From Corbicula japonica (lineage: Eukaryota; Mollusca; Bivalvia; Venerida; Cyrenidae), in contig JAZAYU010000352.1 in NCBI GenBank assembly GCA_038501625.1, positions 248,001 to 312,000 of the forward strand: DNA of 64,000 nucleotides, read 5' to 3'. Numbering within the stretch: the stretch's first letter is position 1; each line of letters opens with the position of its first letter. This document shows positions 47,946 through 60,150 of the stretch, piece by piece. Made by a program: the position numbers and the translations under genes. The notes below the pieces were generated by a model that was not told the origin of the DNA, did no database searches, and saw only the letters and a program-made list of their open reading frames with translations.

Positions 47946-48479
47946 TAATGTGTTTTCTTTAAAGAATAAAAAAACTATGTAATATCTTGAAAATAAACCC
48001 AACAAATAAATATTCCTCCATAGGTCTTATTCTCAAATTCTTTATGAATTTCATCAAAAAAACACAACTTGTTCATCACTGCATACAAACCGGTTTTGAA
48101 AACTAGTGTCTGCGTTGTGAAAACATGTTTAAACATTAAAAGGTAAGGTTATATAGTACCCTGGTCACTACGGTGCCATTGTTTGACTAACTTTACATGT
48201 TATTAATTTTATATTTAATGGCAACTATCACCGTTTGAGGTAATTGTATACAAAAAGAAACTGACATATATTTCTCCAATTATTGCGAAACAAAGCCATA
48301 TTTTATTGATCACAGACTCGGATGTTATTCGAGATATTGAAACAGGAAACATATGTACTCTTGACCAAATTATTCAATATCAAAACATAATGTTAACTTA
48401 ACTGTAAATGTAATTAAAACATTAATATCATTTCAAGAAAAGAAAATGTTGATCACTGCTTAAAGCGACATTTCTTCAA

Positions 48480-48890
48480 TTTAACCCGCTCTTGTATGAA
48501 ATATTACATGCATTTGGAACTATAGGCACAAATTTGCAGCATTAGTTCGGACTAATAAAATTTTAATTTACTAAAATAAATTTGGTCCGCGCGACTAAAA
48601 GCGAAAGTAGGATTTCCGAAACGTCACAAAAATCGAGATCGCGCATGAAGTGGTCTCTTCATCGGTGCTAAATATAGCTCCATTATATTTAGCTTCCTAA
48701 AAGTTCGTTAACTATAATTTAACAATATCATTGAAAATCCCGTCTAGAAGAAAGAATTCGATCGGACCTTTTGTGTTCTGTTAGAGAGTTTATATATTGG
48801 ATTCTATATGGACAAATATGATTTTTCAATAGTATATTCTTTCTTAAGATTAGGGCTGGGTCTTTAAGCATGTTGAACCAGTACAAATAT
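48480..48890. other. Unit 2-specific non-coding block
   Basis: Occupies the position of the unit 1 mariner-like insertion but is unrelated to it. No feature recognised. Confidence 0.4.
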
Positions 48891-49681
48891 ACATGTATGT
48901 TTAATGATATTCTTAGAATAATAATTGTATTTTAACCTTAATAACAAAGGTCTAAGCTGATAGTATTTTATTATGTCCGTTACGGTATCCATAACAGAAA
49001 GACTTAATCAATCTCCTTCTGGTGAACAAATGACGGAATTATGGCACACTTTACGCCTCTCAACATCCATTTTCATTTGCAATGCTGTTTAACGTTAGTT
49101 TTATTGCAGCTGGTGTTTTATTTTGTCAACACTAGGCACATCAGGTAATAAAGTAATCAGTTATCAAGACTACTTAAGGTCATTCTTCATTGATACGTGC
49201 AGACATATTTTGTAAATTCAATTTTTTTACCATTACTCTACGAATCAAACAGAGAGCATATAAAAGTAATCGTTCGCGATGCACAAACTTATTTTTAGGA
49301 CCTCCACATTGTTCAACCAGCTTTATCTGTTTTGAAATTGTTGAAATGATTATAACGCTCAGTCTTTCATTTACTGGTTAAGGATAAAAAGTGTTATCAA
49401 TGACCTTAAAATGAATTGATTTTCTTAAGAGTTGAATAAACAGTTGATTTTATTGGGAAATGTTTATCGACAGTGTATTTTCCATCACCTGTGCAGTATT
49501 AAAGATCAATTATCGTCCAAAACATTCTCAATAAACGTTTGAAATCTGATTCAAAATAAATATTTATTCAAATATACATGCAACAAACTATTTAGACATT
49601 TTTGGGGAAAACAATTTTTCAAACTTTTTGAGGAACACACGCAGTAGAGTAAAAACAAATAAGCAAATAATTTAAAAAAAA

Positions 49682-50632
49682 GTGAAATATGCATATCAGG
49701 AATGTCCTCATCCAGCAGACTAAGCCTCCCCACACAGCCAAACAGTAGAGAGGAAAGGAAAGCATGTTATGACTATAATCAATTTCAAAGGAAAAGAATA
49801 TCATGTAGTTATAAGAGTGGCATGTTTCAAATTAACTGTACCAGATTATGAGAGCTAGACTGACATAATCAGAGCTGAGTTGGCTAAATGATATGGTCAG
49901 CATGAAAATTTCAATTTAGTTACTAGCTTGTTGTTTTTATAGTGCTTGTTTTAACTAATTTATGCCAACTGTAGGTTTTATAACATACGTCGTTAGATGT
50001 TATGATTAGTTTTGCTTTCATCTATAATGATTCCACAATACATCGTGAAATATTAAATGTGACTGGGACTGAGAAAATGGGACTTAAGACAACGATAGTT
50101 ATTAAAAAATTTGTTTAAAAAAATGGTGAAAATGTGGTTGCTCGTAAAAAGTAAATCCACATCCATGTAATATGTATAGTAAAGCGCATCCATAAGTATG
50201 CATGCAAACACTTTTGTCAATTCCTCATTATCAATCATGTTACCATAAAAATCACGCTGATTTTTTGTTCCTTATTAGGTCCCAGCTTCTCAGTCACATA
50301 TTTTATATCATCATCAGGTAAAATGGTAATCAGTTTCCGATTAAAAGAAATATTCTTATGGAAAAATAAGGTGAACTTAACCTTAAGAACCTGTTGGGGC
50401 AAGTGTGAGGTTGGTGCACCCTAGAACCTGGTTTAAACCCCCAGTGGCAATTTCATTTGCCACTGACCGTTCCAAGGCGGTAACCCCTCGGGTTCTCATT
50501 TTTGTTAATTGTTAGTGGTGTCTCTTTTGAAACTGATCATTTTATTAACCATGCTCTCTCCCTCTCTTCTTCTTGACTGTGTGGGGAGGCTGTTTTTTTC
50601 TGAATGTGGCGATTCCTGACATATTTCACCTT
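49682..50632. mobile_element. Composite flanked by two PLE-like ends in inverted orientation
   Basis: Left end in minus orientation (49682-49790, GTGAAATATGCATATCAGG outermost). Right end in plus orientation (50386-50632, complete module). The ~600 bp between (49791-50385) match nothing else recognised. The two outer borders therefore form terminal inverted repeats of about 100 bp. It is absent from unit 1. Confidence 0.7.
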
Positions 50633-50724
50633 TTGATTATTTCTGAGAATTATGTTATGTGTTGCCTCCCTTTATTGGGTACATACCTTGATCTACAATG
50701 AAACCAAAATGAAAATGTCAATAT

Positions 50725-51095
50725 TACTGACGGTTGTATTTATATGTTCGTCGTCGATAAACGTCGTCTCGTTCATGGTCATGGTGAAGCAAGAAATATT
50801 TCATGTTTATTAAATCTAATTAAACAAGAAGGCAACTGCATTAGCTGGTTAAACACATGGACTAATTATGTTGTTGTCTGCTGTTTTTTCTGTTTACTTA
50901 GAGAAAAAGCGACAAAATCATATTAACAGCAATGTAAATAAAGAACAATGTAAAGGGCCAGGAAGTGTGCCATTTTTTCTTTTGTTTGTCAAGTAAAAAA
51001 TTGAGAGTCGATTTCCTTTCGGGGAATCGGAAAATGACCGTAATTTCCCGCCTTTTATTAGCATTCCAATATAATAGCTATTGTATCAACACTTC
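50725..51095 (-). repeat. Segment inverted relative to unit 1
   Basis: Counterpart of 40415-40800. It begins about 90 bp beyond the right PLE end of the composite at 49682-50632. The 60-residue plus frame at 50744-50926 falls here but is not conserved as a frame. Confidence 0.65.
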
Positions 51096-53464
51096 ATTAA
51101 ATGTATATGCATTGGAGGTTCTAGTTACGTTATTTACTTCTTATAATAGGGCGATAAACCATTTGACTCTCTGGATTATAATCGGAGTAATTTGCAATTA
51201 AAAAAATAATCAATACATATTTTTGCCACTTTCTTTTCAACGTTTGCTAAATAGGCACATGTATACTATCATACTACATGTACATGTATACCCTTCCCCA
51301 TCAGATGTCGTGTTCGTGCTGTTTTCGCGTAATTCATTGAGAGGTTTCTGCACGAATATAAGCCCAAATATGTTTGAATGGATAATTAGTGTAGGGTATC
51401 AATAGCGATTCTAAATGAGTATGTGAGTCCCAGCATAATTACAAAAAAGTTTAAACCACACCCCTATAGTATTGTATAGACAAAATCATTTTCAATAAAC
51501 AGTGTGTATACTTGAATTTTGTGGTTTATCAAGATGAGTTTAGTATGCGGACCGTTGGGGGCCACTATTAACTTCGACGTAGTCAGACAAATCTCTGAAC
51601 TAAGCTATATCAAAGCAGTCTCATTACTGGCGTTGCCAAACATACACTCAAAGCTTAACTTAATCCTCTCGGAACCCTCTTAAGACATTAGTCTAAATGC
51701 TTCGCAAGAAAATCTCCTCTCAACGATCTGATTCGCCCAAGTCACTGACATTGCAAATGGTCGCGTGACAATAATAGAAATGGGACATGACCAAAATTAA
51801 GGTAGTGTTTATCGACATTTCTCGTTTTTATATTTATTATGGATTTTTCAAAGATAACAGAAATTGGAGGCGCGTTGTCATCAAACATTTATTTTGTTTA
51901 AAAAATTTTGCAGTTTCGTGTTGAATGCCACTTTAAAAATCATTTTGAATTTTTCGCAATTGTCGCAAGAAAGACAAGACGTTAAACTACATAAATTGCT
52001 TATCAAGACAGCATTATGAAACTGAATATGTGGCAATTATTAAAAAAGTAACTAATTGTTTATGCACGAGTACAAACTAGTTGCACATGTATTATCTTTT
52101 TCATCTTGAATGTGTTTTTGTAACAATGATCATACTTGAACTGCTCTTTAGCTGTTGTTTCCTCATCTATATGTTTCTCTGGAACGAAGAGCGAGGTAGA
52201 TGTTTAAGCAAGATACTCAACAAGTGGTATTAAGACAAAAATAAAACATGGTACATTGTATATGTTATCGCCGTAGTGTCTCGTTAACAAAAGAGGAAAT
52301 GGTTGAACGTAGCAACATTCAAAATTTCATACCTTTCACATAGACTAGCAAGTAATGAAATCAAATGAAATCAAACGATGTTATTTGATAGCAGAAATCA
52401 CAGACAAATACATAAAAGACAGCACGAGGAAAAAACACATTTTATATTAAATATCTTCCTTAAACTTAATAAGGCCATCTGTTTTACCGTGAATATAATG
52501 AGGTATTGTAACTTATATCACATGTGTTAATCATGTGTTAATCATGTAATCGTGTGGTGTTTCTTATGGCAAATCAAATTTTCTCAAACACCGTATGCTA
52601 TACGTTAAGACTATAGATATTCATAATTTATCAATTTTTTATATAATTTTTTTTAATTTCTCACTTTTTGCTGCATTAATGTAAACAAAATTAACAGAGA
52701 TAATTCTTGTTGTAACGCATATATGCGTGTTTTTCAAATATACCTGTAGCTTATTTTGCTGTTAACGCAAATTGAACCTTAACCGATTTCGTCATTTAAT
52801 TCCATAGTTGGACCACAAAGTGAGAATAAAGTGCAAAGACGGTAATTTATGTAACAACATATTAAAAAATATTTTTATTTTAAGTAATCTAAAAAAGTTA
52901 TTAAGCCTTTTTGGGGATTTGTTTTGTTGTTTCCCCTTTTTAAATGTTATTTTTTCAATGTCAACTATTTAACCATGCAATTGTGATATCCGGTAAAACT
53001 TGTTGTTTTGTTTAATGTCTTTTATTTTCGCCTTGTTAATCAGCCGTTGAATCTCTTATACATCAGTCAGTCTGATAGAATACATTCAATTAAGGTAATA
53101 TATATAAGTCGGCGGCGATGATTCCAACCTGAATAATTCCTAATAATTAGTCAATTTACATGATAGCAGACGCTTGTTAACATTACCCGCCATCTAAACA
53201 AATAATGACAAACAAATATCATTTGCGGCGAAATTTTCCATTTCTATGATTAAAATCGAGAAAGCTGATGTGCAGTTTAGACCTTTATGTGTCAAGATAC
53301 ATAAAATTGAAGAGTTCAAGTTAAACAAATCCATAACGTGACTGACGATGTGTGTGTGAGCAAATGACATCGTAAGTGCAGATTTTCCCTACTTGGCCGA
53401 TTCTTCTTCGTTCTAAAATCCTTACAGTTTGTGACCAAGTTAACAACTTTTGAAATTCTAAAAT

Positions 53465-53935
53465 ATATGAAAAGGGAACTTTGAAAGCCGACAAACACGA
53501 CAAATATGAAAATATTGCAGGCTCGGTTTGATTGAGCCTGTTCATGGGCCGTAATGGAAATGCATTTTACTGTCCACGTCGCCTAGCCCAGCAACTCAAT
53601 ACAATACCAATAAACAGTACAATTTTGATCCATCCCAAACGATGGAATGCATATGGCGGTGAACATGGAACCTCCAATGCGGTATTTTCATATTAATAAC
53701 ATTCCATGTTCAGTTGCGTATGGTCCCCAGATAAAAGAATGGGTTTGTCATAAACGAGAAAACAATGGGCGGAACTAAACAAAATAGAATTTTGACAGGA
53801 GATCTGAGAATATAAATCCTGCATATCACAGACAGCGCCAAAGGCAAAATTTAAAAAAGCAGGAAGTATATCCTTGGGGTGATTGCACAATATCCGAATC
53901 TATAAAGGTGGGATATCGAAATCACCCATCTATAA
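53465..53935 (-). repeat. R1 repeat insertion in unit 2
   Basis: Begins at AAAGGGAACTTTGAAAGCC. 53595-53646 matches window bases 1-54. The unit 1 alignment resumes at about 54005 (CTCTAAAGAACT). Not coding, despite two overlapping minus frames near 53.3-53.5 kb. Confidence 0.55.
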
Positions 53936-55078
53936 ACTAGCCGAAATATTTAAACAAAGGCAATTTTTGAAGTACTATTGACAAAGTACATAAATATCGT
54001 GCTCAACGACCTAAGCTCTAAAGAACTCCTTAATAACAATACATCATTAAGTGTTTGTGTTAAAAATAAGGTATTAAAATAATGTAGTAAAAGGTATTAT
54101 TCACATACGACATGTACATATTTAATCAAATATTGCAATTAGTACGAGTACTCTATACGAGTATGAACACATATTCATCTGTCCTTTAGAAATGGCTAAT
54201 TTTACATCTAGATTAACATTAACTTAGTACATGTAATTACTTCTGCGATCAGAATTTCCAACTAAAATACTGATTGTAACGAACCGCTTAGTACAAAATA
54301 GTGACCGAATTAGTTTATAATGCGGCAACTGAAATATCAACCTATTTATAATCATAATCAATATTATCAAGAAAAACGCTAATTCTCATACGCAAAATAA
54401 CACAACAATCTTCAATCGTACATGTGATTATTTTCTGTATAAGATATACTATTCATTTAAGTAACTATTTATTCTTCTATTTTTCAGATTGCGAACACTA
54501 AGAACGACTACTTTCTTCAACATGGGAGTTTTCGTCAATATATTTTAATTATTCCAAAATAACAAGATTAAAAACACTGTTTCATGTTTAGTTTACCCTC
54601 CTTTCAGTTAACAAAATATTGAAAACTAAACAAATCGAATTGAAGATTAGACACTGCACATACTCGTAGTATGGGTATAAGGCACACCTTAGAATATTAT
54701 TTTAGTACCTTTCTCTGGTTAAGCCTTTCTCAAATATTTTATCAATTTGAAAATGTTAATGAACGATTGACATATTTTTGTCATATGATCACCACAAGCT
54801 CAGATTGAATTGTAAATACGGATAAGAAAATATTACATGCAAGGACTAATTTTTTCAAACTTCAACTTACCAAAAGATATTTTAAAAATCCTAGAACGTC
54901 CTTCCAGAATGAGCTATCACCGCAATGTGAGCATTGCACGACGAATCCAAATTCAGATTCTAGACAACGATGCAATCAGTTACAATATTCCAGAACTTAT
55001 GCTAAAATCTCAATTTCCATATTGCTTTTACAAGGTGTAGAATGTGGCTGTATTGATAGCAGTCCGGGCTACCAATAT

Positions 55079-55712
55079 TATATAGTTATTTGGTTTCTTG
55101 ACAGGGAATGTGAGGATATATTGCCGGTCTGGGTGTCATATTACCCGAGCCGCAGGCGAGGGATAATATGACACCCAGACCGGCACTATATCCTCACATA
55201 CCCTTTCAAGAAACCAAATAATTGTTTTATTATACTGCAAAGACTTTTTCAGACAAATATATTTAGAAAACATCGATTTTCATTTATTTTGCTTATTTAA
55301 TGCCGAACGGCTTAATTCCCCTCTGAGAACCTCAATAATTACATGTCTGACGTCATTAATTTACCTGCATGACGTCACTTCTATAGAAATTGAATGGACT
55401 CGATTTGGTATTTATTTACAAAGTTATAGGATTAATCTCATTGTTTTCTTCGTTAAAACAAGACAAAAATATTTTCTGTAACAATTTTAGTAATCCCTAA
55501 GCATACCGCTTTATAATTTACAGGATCGGCTTCAAATTATGCATTTTTACGGAAATTCAAAACAAAATGGCGGACGACAACAAAAGGTAGGAGGCCAGAG
55601 AGGGAAATTAAGGCACGTGCGTTAATATCTACGGCCGATCCGTAAATACGGATATACATCAACGGCACATTATCCAATCAAATTCAAGCACATTTTCTTT
55701 GCAGTATAATAA
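55079..55712 (+). mobile_element. Hairpin MITE, first of a tandem doublet
   Basis: 634 bp. It opens with a ~140-nt long hairpin (arms of about 60 nt around CCCGAGCCGCAGGCGAGGG), followed by a ~480-bp part bordered by TATTATACTGCAAAG and its complement CTTTGCAGTATAATA. The internal words CTGACGTCA and ATGACGTCAC each contain the CRE octamer TGACGTCA. No protein is encoded. Confidence 0.8.
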
Positions 55713-56336
55713 TATATAGTTATTTGGTTTCTTGACAGGGAATGTGAGGATATATTGCCGGTCTGGGTGTCATATTGCCCGAGCCGCAGGCGAGGGATAA
55801 TATGAACTCAGATCGGCAATATATCCTCACATACCCTTTCAAGGGACCAAATAATTGTTTTATTATACTGCAAAGACTTTTTTAGAGAAAAATAATAAGA
55901 AAACATCGATTTTTCATTATGTTCGCTTATTTAATGCCAAACGCTTAATTCCCCTCTGAGAACCTCAATAATTACATGTCTGACGTCATTAATTTACCTG
56001 CATAACGTCACTTCTATAGAAATTGAATGGACTATCAATTTAGTATTTATTTACAAAATTTGAGAATAATCTGAGCGTTTTCAACGTTAAAAACATAACA
56101 CAAATATTTTCAATTTTAGTAATCCCTAAACATACCGCTTTATAATTTACAATATCGGCTTCAAATTATGCATTTTTACCGACGTTCAAAACAAAGTGGC
56201 GGACGACAACAAAAGGTGGGAGGCCAGAGGGGGAAATATAGGCACGTGCAGTTAATATCTACGGCTGATCCGTAAATACGGACATACATCAACGGCAAAT
56301 TATCCAATCAACGGAAATTTCTTTGCAGTATAATAA
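55713..56336 (+). mobile_element. Hairpin MITE, second of a tandem doublet
   Basis: 624 bp, with the same layout and the same ends as the preceding unit. One of the two CRE words is mutated (CATAACGTCAC). The doublet interrupts a site that is continuous in unit 1 (ACCAATAT / TACATTACAATC near 46534). Confidence 0.8.
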
Positions 56337-56566
56337 TTTACATTACAATCTTGTCGATTACTTTTATTTGAATTGCACTTCCGAATTTAGTGAGTAAGTC
56401 TTTCCAGGAAGTTGTATAATTGTGATTGCGCTATGAAAGCACTGAATATGCAGTTTCTGTTCGTTTTCACTAGAAGCGGTCGGTGGAAGAACGGAGCTGC
56501 GAAACTACTTAATAAACAACGGTATTTTAGAAAATACAAAAATACATTTATGCTTAAATGAAAAGT

Positions 56567-57051
56567 AAAATATGCATATCAGGAATCGCCACACTCACAA
56601 AACACAGCCTCTCCACGCAGAGAAAAAGAAGAGAGGAAAGAGAGCATGTTTGATATATGTATGTCAATTCATATAGGACACTACAAACAATTAACGAAAA
56701 AGAGAACCTTTGGGATACCTCAAACTTGCCTCAACAGGTTCTCATATTAACAAACAAGCACGAGTTGCCTTGGTGAAATTCCTGCAACTTACCAATCAAC
56801 TCAACAATGTTGCATGCAAAAACATACAAACATAAAAAACATAAGAAGCTAATGGCATTGCAAAGCAAATTGGGCGAGTATTCGATGATCTTACCAGAGT
56901 CCCTGGAGTCAAATCAGCAAGAACACGATGACAAGAAACAAATCGAGCCTTTAGGTTCTTTAAAGAAAAGATTTACCCATAAGCCTTCATAAACTCTCGA
57001 ACCCCTGCCACCGTCGTGCAACCAAAGAGGTAAGCATAGTGATCAACTGTA
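56567..57051 (-). pseudogene. 5'-truncated PLE-like copy in unit 2
   Basis: Terminal TATGCATATCAGGAATCGCC at the left. The hairpin module is deleted in the middle (GGGATACCTCAAACTTGCC joins distant parts). The right end holds RT C-terminal codons (TGCCACCGTCGTGCAACCAA, matching the CTTVAG region). The empty site in unit 1 is near 46968 (CTTAAATGAGTTGTCGTG). Confidence 0.75.
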
Positions 57052-57739
57052 GTTTTCGTGTATCAAAAGAAATAAAACAGATGTATACCATACATTAACA
57101 TACTAGCATTTCAAGCAAAGTATTTATTTCTATGAAATGAAAAGAGAAAAAAAGTGTTTTCGTTTATGATAAGCCCAACTTCAAAAGTGACACCAACAAA
57201 TAAGAAAAAGGTAAACTGAGAGCTAACTGCCTTTGAATGGTCAGTGGAAAAGCATGCGGTCTTAAGCCATGTTCTTGGTGTTCCATTTTCATGTATTTAT
57301 AGAAAACAAAACATCGACAAGTTGCTGATGTATACATATGTACCATTGAAAGAGATGCTCAACACACTAAACAGAAAAGCAAGCTAATGGGACAGGCAAG
57401 CAAATCGGTAGTTCCCGGATGACTTTTTTGAGATCAGAGCACATGGTGTTAAAGCAGAAAAAATCACCAGAACAGAAATGAAAAATAGTGACAAATTACT
57501 ATTTGCAATCTGATGGTAACGTACATTATCTTGATAACAGGTTTGGACGGAACCAATTTAGTTTTGACAAAACCGCTGATTCATGTAGCAATAAAATTAT
57601 ATTTTACCAACAAACAAACAAACAAAACTTTTATTTGCAAATCAGCAACCATATTGCCTTTGGCAAATTACACATTTAAAGAAATATCGTGAGAAAATGA
57701 CGTACTAATAACGACAAAGATATCATTAGAAAATAATTT

Positions 57740-58640
57740 TAACAACAAAATAATTATCAATATTATTACGTAGATAGCCGTGTACCTTCCAGTTTCAATG
57801 TTTAAGTAGTGATTGCTTAGTCTAAATTTACTAAATAATTTTTGCAACTTTTCATTCGTGATTTTTTATAGATATTTTTCCCTTCCAAATTCAGTCTTAA
57901 ATTTCGCATAGCTTTCCGATTTTGGAATATTATTTATTCCATTTCTCCATTCTTGTATAAATTGGTCTCGTAATCGTTGTTTAAATAAAGGTAAATAATT
58001 GTGTTATCGAAATTATACCAGACATCACTAAATCCCAACTCATCAAGTAAAGATTTAACCGACTGAGTCCAATATTTACATGTATGTTATGTTGTGCTTA
58101 AAATATCACGTTGTTTTTGAAATACAATATTTTACATTGATCCTGGATTTTTTTTTAAAATTTAATAAACATCTTTAGTGTTCGTTCCTTGTAATTTGTA
58201 TTTAACGAAAATCGACCCAATGCACGAAATACGGCTAAATTTGGGGTTTGTGTTTTAACACCTAAAATTCGTTTACAAATTGTATAATGCAATTCATCAA
58301 CCTCCTTAAAGTTATTTAACCCCCATACTTCTGAGCAATACGTCAAGATGGGTTTAACCATTTTATCAAAAAGACTTAATTTAGTTTTCACGTCGAAATT
58401 AAGTTTTGGAAATAAAAACTAGACATTGCTTTTAATCCTTGTTCAGATAGAGCTTTGACAGCATTAGATAAATTTCCATTATAAAACATTCTTACACCCA
58501 AAAAACAAAACTGATAAAGTATTTCGATGATATTTCCATTGATTTTCCAGTCAATATTACGTCTTTTGTTTCGTTTTTCAAAGATACATATTTTAGTTTT
58601 AGAAACATTTATTTTGAGTCCTAGGTCATTCGAATATTTG
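57740..58640 (-). pseudogene. LINE RT thumb and C-terminal region
   Basis: Reading 58640 downward: the palm end GLKINVSKTKICIFEKRN (about 58570-58625), then FLGVRMFYNGN and the YCSEVWG block (58300-58350, typical just after the RT palm). Next come WTQSVKSLLDELGFSDVW (about 58020-58075) and FRLSNHYLNIETGRY (near 57790-57835). Several frameshifts and stops are present. The usual zinc-binding and HFLL.CP tail after GRY is missing. Confidence 0.8.
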
Positions 58641-58922
58641 GTCTCGGTAAGATCATTGAGTACCCGCCCCTTCGGCTTTGCAATGCTCTTAGCTTTCCAT
58701 GTTTTATATTTTATATATTTGTGTGCTTTTGTATGCAACATGCCGATAAGTGGGTTGGAGTTTTTTCACCAAGACAACTTGTACTTGTTTTGTGATATGA
58801 GAACCTGTTGGGGCAAGTGTGAGGTTGGTGCACCCTAGAACCTGGTTTAAACCCCCAGTGGCAATTTTGGTTTTGCCACTGACCGTTCCAAGGCGGTAAA
58901 CCCTCGGGTTCTCATTTTTGTT
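58640..58922 (+). repeat. PLE-like 3' module inserted in the LINE
   Basis: From GGTCTCGGTAAGATCATTGA to CCTCGGGTTCTCATTTTTG, lacking the terminal ATATGCATA part. The hairpin loop is longer here (CAGTGGCAATTTTGGTTTTG) while the stem is kept. Confidence 0.85.
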
Positions 58923-58976
58923 TCTTCAAAAGTTATTATCTAAAAATTGTACATTTCTTTCATTTAGGTTAATAAA

Positions 58977-59020
58977 ATCATCTATATTGTTTTCACTATT
59001 ATTATTATTATTATTATTAT
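58977..59020. repeat. (ATT)n microsatellite
   Basis: Short pure ATT tract at about 59003-59022 within LINE sequence. Confidence 0.7.
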
Positions 59021-59562
59021 TATTTGATAAAATTTTTAAAGTGATTAACAAAATCTTAAATTTCAAGATTAGACTCTATATTCTTTTTCTTATTTTTATA
59101 TGAGCTTATTTGTTTCCAAAAATATCTAGGTAAATATTTGCTAATTTTTGAAAGATAATCCTTTTCTTTTGTTTTAAATATTCGTCTAGCTTTTCTCTTT
59201 GCTTTGTTAAATTCACTTCGTTTTTCTAAAAACACTTTTAAATTTTCTTCGTTTTTATTTATTTTATATGCTCGTTTGCTATTCAATCCCTTTTCAGTTC
59301 TTTACATGAGTCATCAAACCATTTTATTCCTATGTCTAACATAATTATTGTTTGTTTTTATCCTTTTGCCAAACATTTCAAAAGAGCATTTCTATATTTC
59401 ATCACTAAACTTTAAAATATTTTCATCAAAATCACTTACACTGTTAGAAATATTATTAACAATTTCGTCAAATACATGTTTTTTCGTTTCAAGATTACAT
59501 ATAATAAGAGCAAATCTCTTTTTGATGAGTCCCAGTAAATTTTGTTAAAAAAAGTAATATAT

Positions 59563-59625
59563 GCATACGCCACACTCAAAAAAACACAGCCTCCCCACGC
59601 AGCGAAAAAGAAGAGAGGTTAAAAG
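59563..59625 (-). repeat. PLE-like terminal fragment in the LINE
   Basis: ATATATGCATACGCCACACT through CCTCCCCACGCAGCG. It supplies the terminal part missing from 58640-58922 but in opposite orientation. Confidence 0.75.
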
Positions 59626-59639
59626 TTTTAACATTATCG

Positions 59640-60034
59640 TCAATACATTTATTATGTACACAGTTCAATTCAAAATGTATAGCACAATGGTCAGAAAATT
59701 CTTTATTTCTAACACCTGAAACGCATTCAAATATTTAACATTTTTATAGTTCGAAATTATATAATCAACTAGGCTTGATCCAGTTCTATTTCTTCCTTTG
59801 TTATAATATGTGCACATACCATCATCTAATCGACCATTATATATGTGCATATTATTTTCTTTAAATAAATTTATTAATTTTCGACCAAAAGAATTTATTT
59901 GCTTACCTTGCGATACACGTTGCGGTATGTAAAGATCTTCCCCATCAGGAAGATCAACATACCTATCTAAATTTATATTTCCTTTAACATCGGGGTTTTC
60001 ACCGACTCTACAGTTTAAATCCCCTATTAAGAAT
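59640..60034 (-). pseudogene. LINE EEP (APE-like) endonuclease, C-terminal part
   Basis: Conceptual translation starts at GDLNCRVGENPDV (about 60020; the D-x-N catalytic motif). It continues through RTGSSLVDYI (59760-59790) and reaches SDHCAIHF (about 59670-59695; the catalytic SDH motif) after one frameshift. The N-terminal half with the metal-binding Glu is absent, so the truncation is within the endonuclease domain. Confidence 0.8.
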
Positions 60035-60150
60035 TACCTTTAAGGAAACTGATACCAAAACCGTAGTAATTATCCCTTTTCGTTGTGTTAATATGTTCAG
60101 AACCACCGTGGTAATTAATTTAAATAAAGGATATATATTATCGCAGTAAA

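Larger units (their letters stand above)
47095..57165 (+). repeat. Segmental duplication unit 2 (about 10.1 kb)
   Basis: Tandem to unit 1. The unit 1 tail 46880-47090 matches 56510-57165, and the unit 2 head matches the start of unit 3. Private insertions here are a PLE composite (49682-50632), an R1 element (53465-53935), a MITE doublet (55079-56336) and a PLE copy (56567-57051). It serves as the empty-site reference for the palindrome (47960-48000), the mariner-like element and the LINE. Confidence 0.85.
57609..60034 (-). mobile_element. Non-LTR retrotransposon (endonuclease-RT LINE), 5'-truncated and broken
   Basis: In minus orientation it starts inside an EEP endonuclease, continues through a basic linker, RT palm/thumb and C-terminal regions, and ends in a tail of GTTT repeats (57609-57625). 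TTACC-type sequence on both sides (57601-57608 and 60033-60038) is a likely short target duplication. Unit 2 has the uninterrupted target at 47541. The RT is disrupted by a PLE 3' module (58640-58922) that replaces the finger/palm section, and a second PLE end sits at 59563-59625. The element cannot be active. The C-terminal FRLSNH..IETGRY motif places it in the broad CR1/L2/Jockey-like assemblage. Confidence 0.85.
57166..60150 (+). repeat. Segmental duplication unit 3, partial, split by a LINE
   Basis: 57166-57608 matches 47095-47548, and 60033-60150 matches 47541-47645. The 2.4 kb between is the LINE described below. Similarity ends near 60150. The 60300-62350 sequence is not recognisably part of the array. 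Confidence 0.75.
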
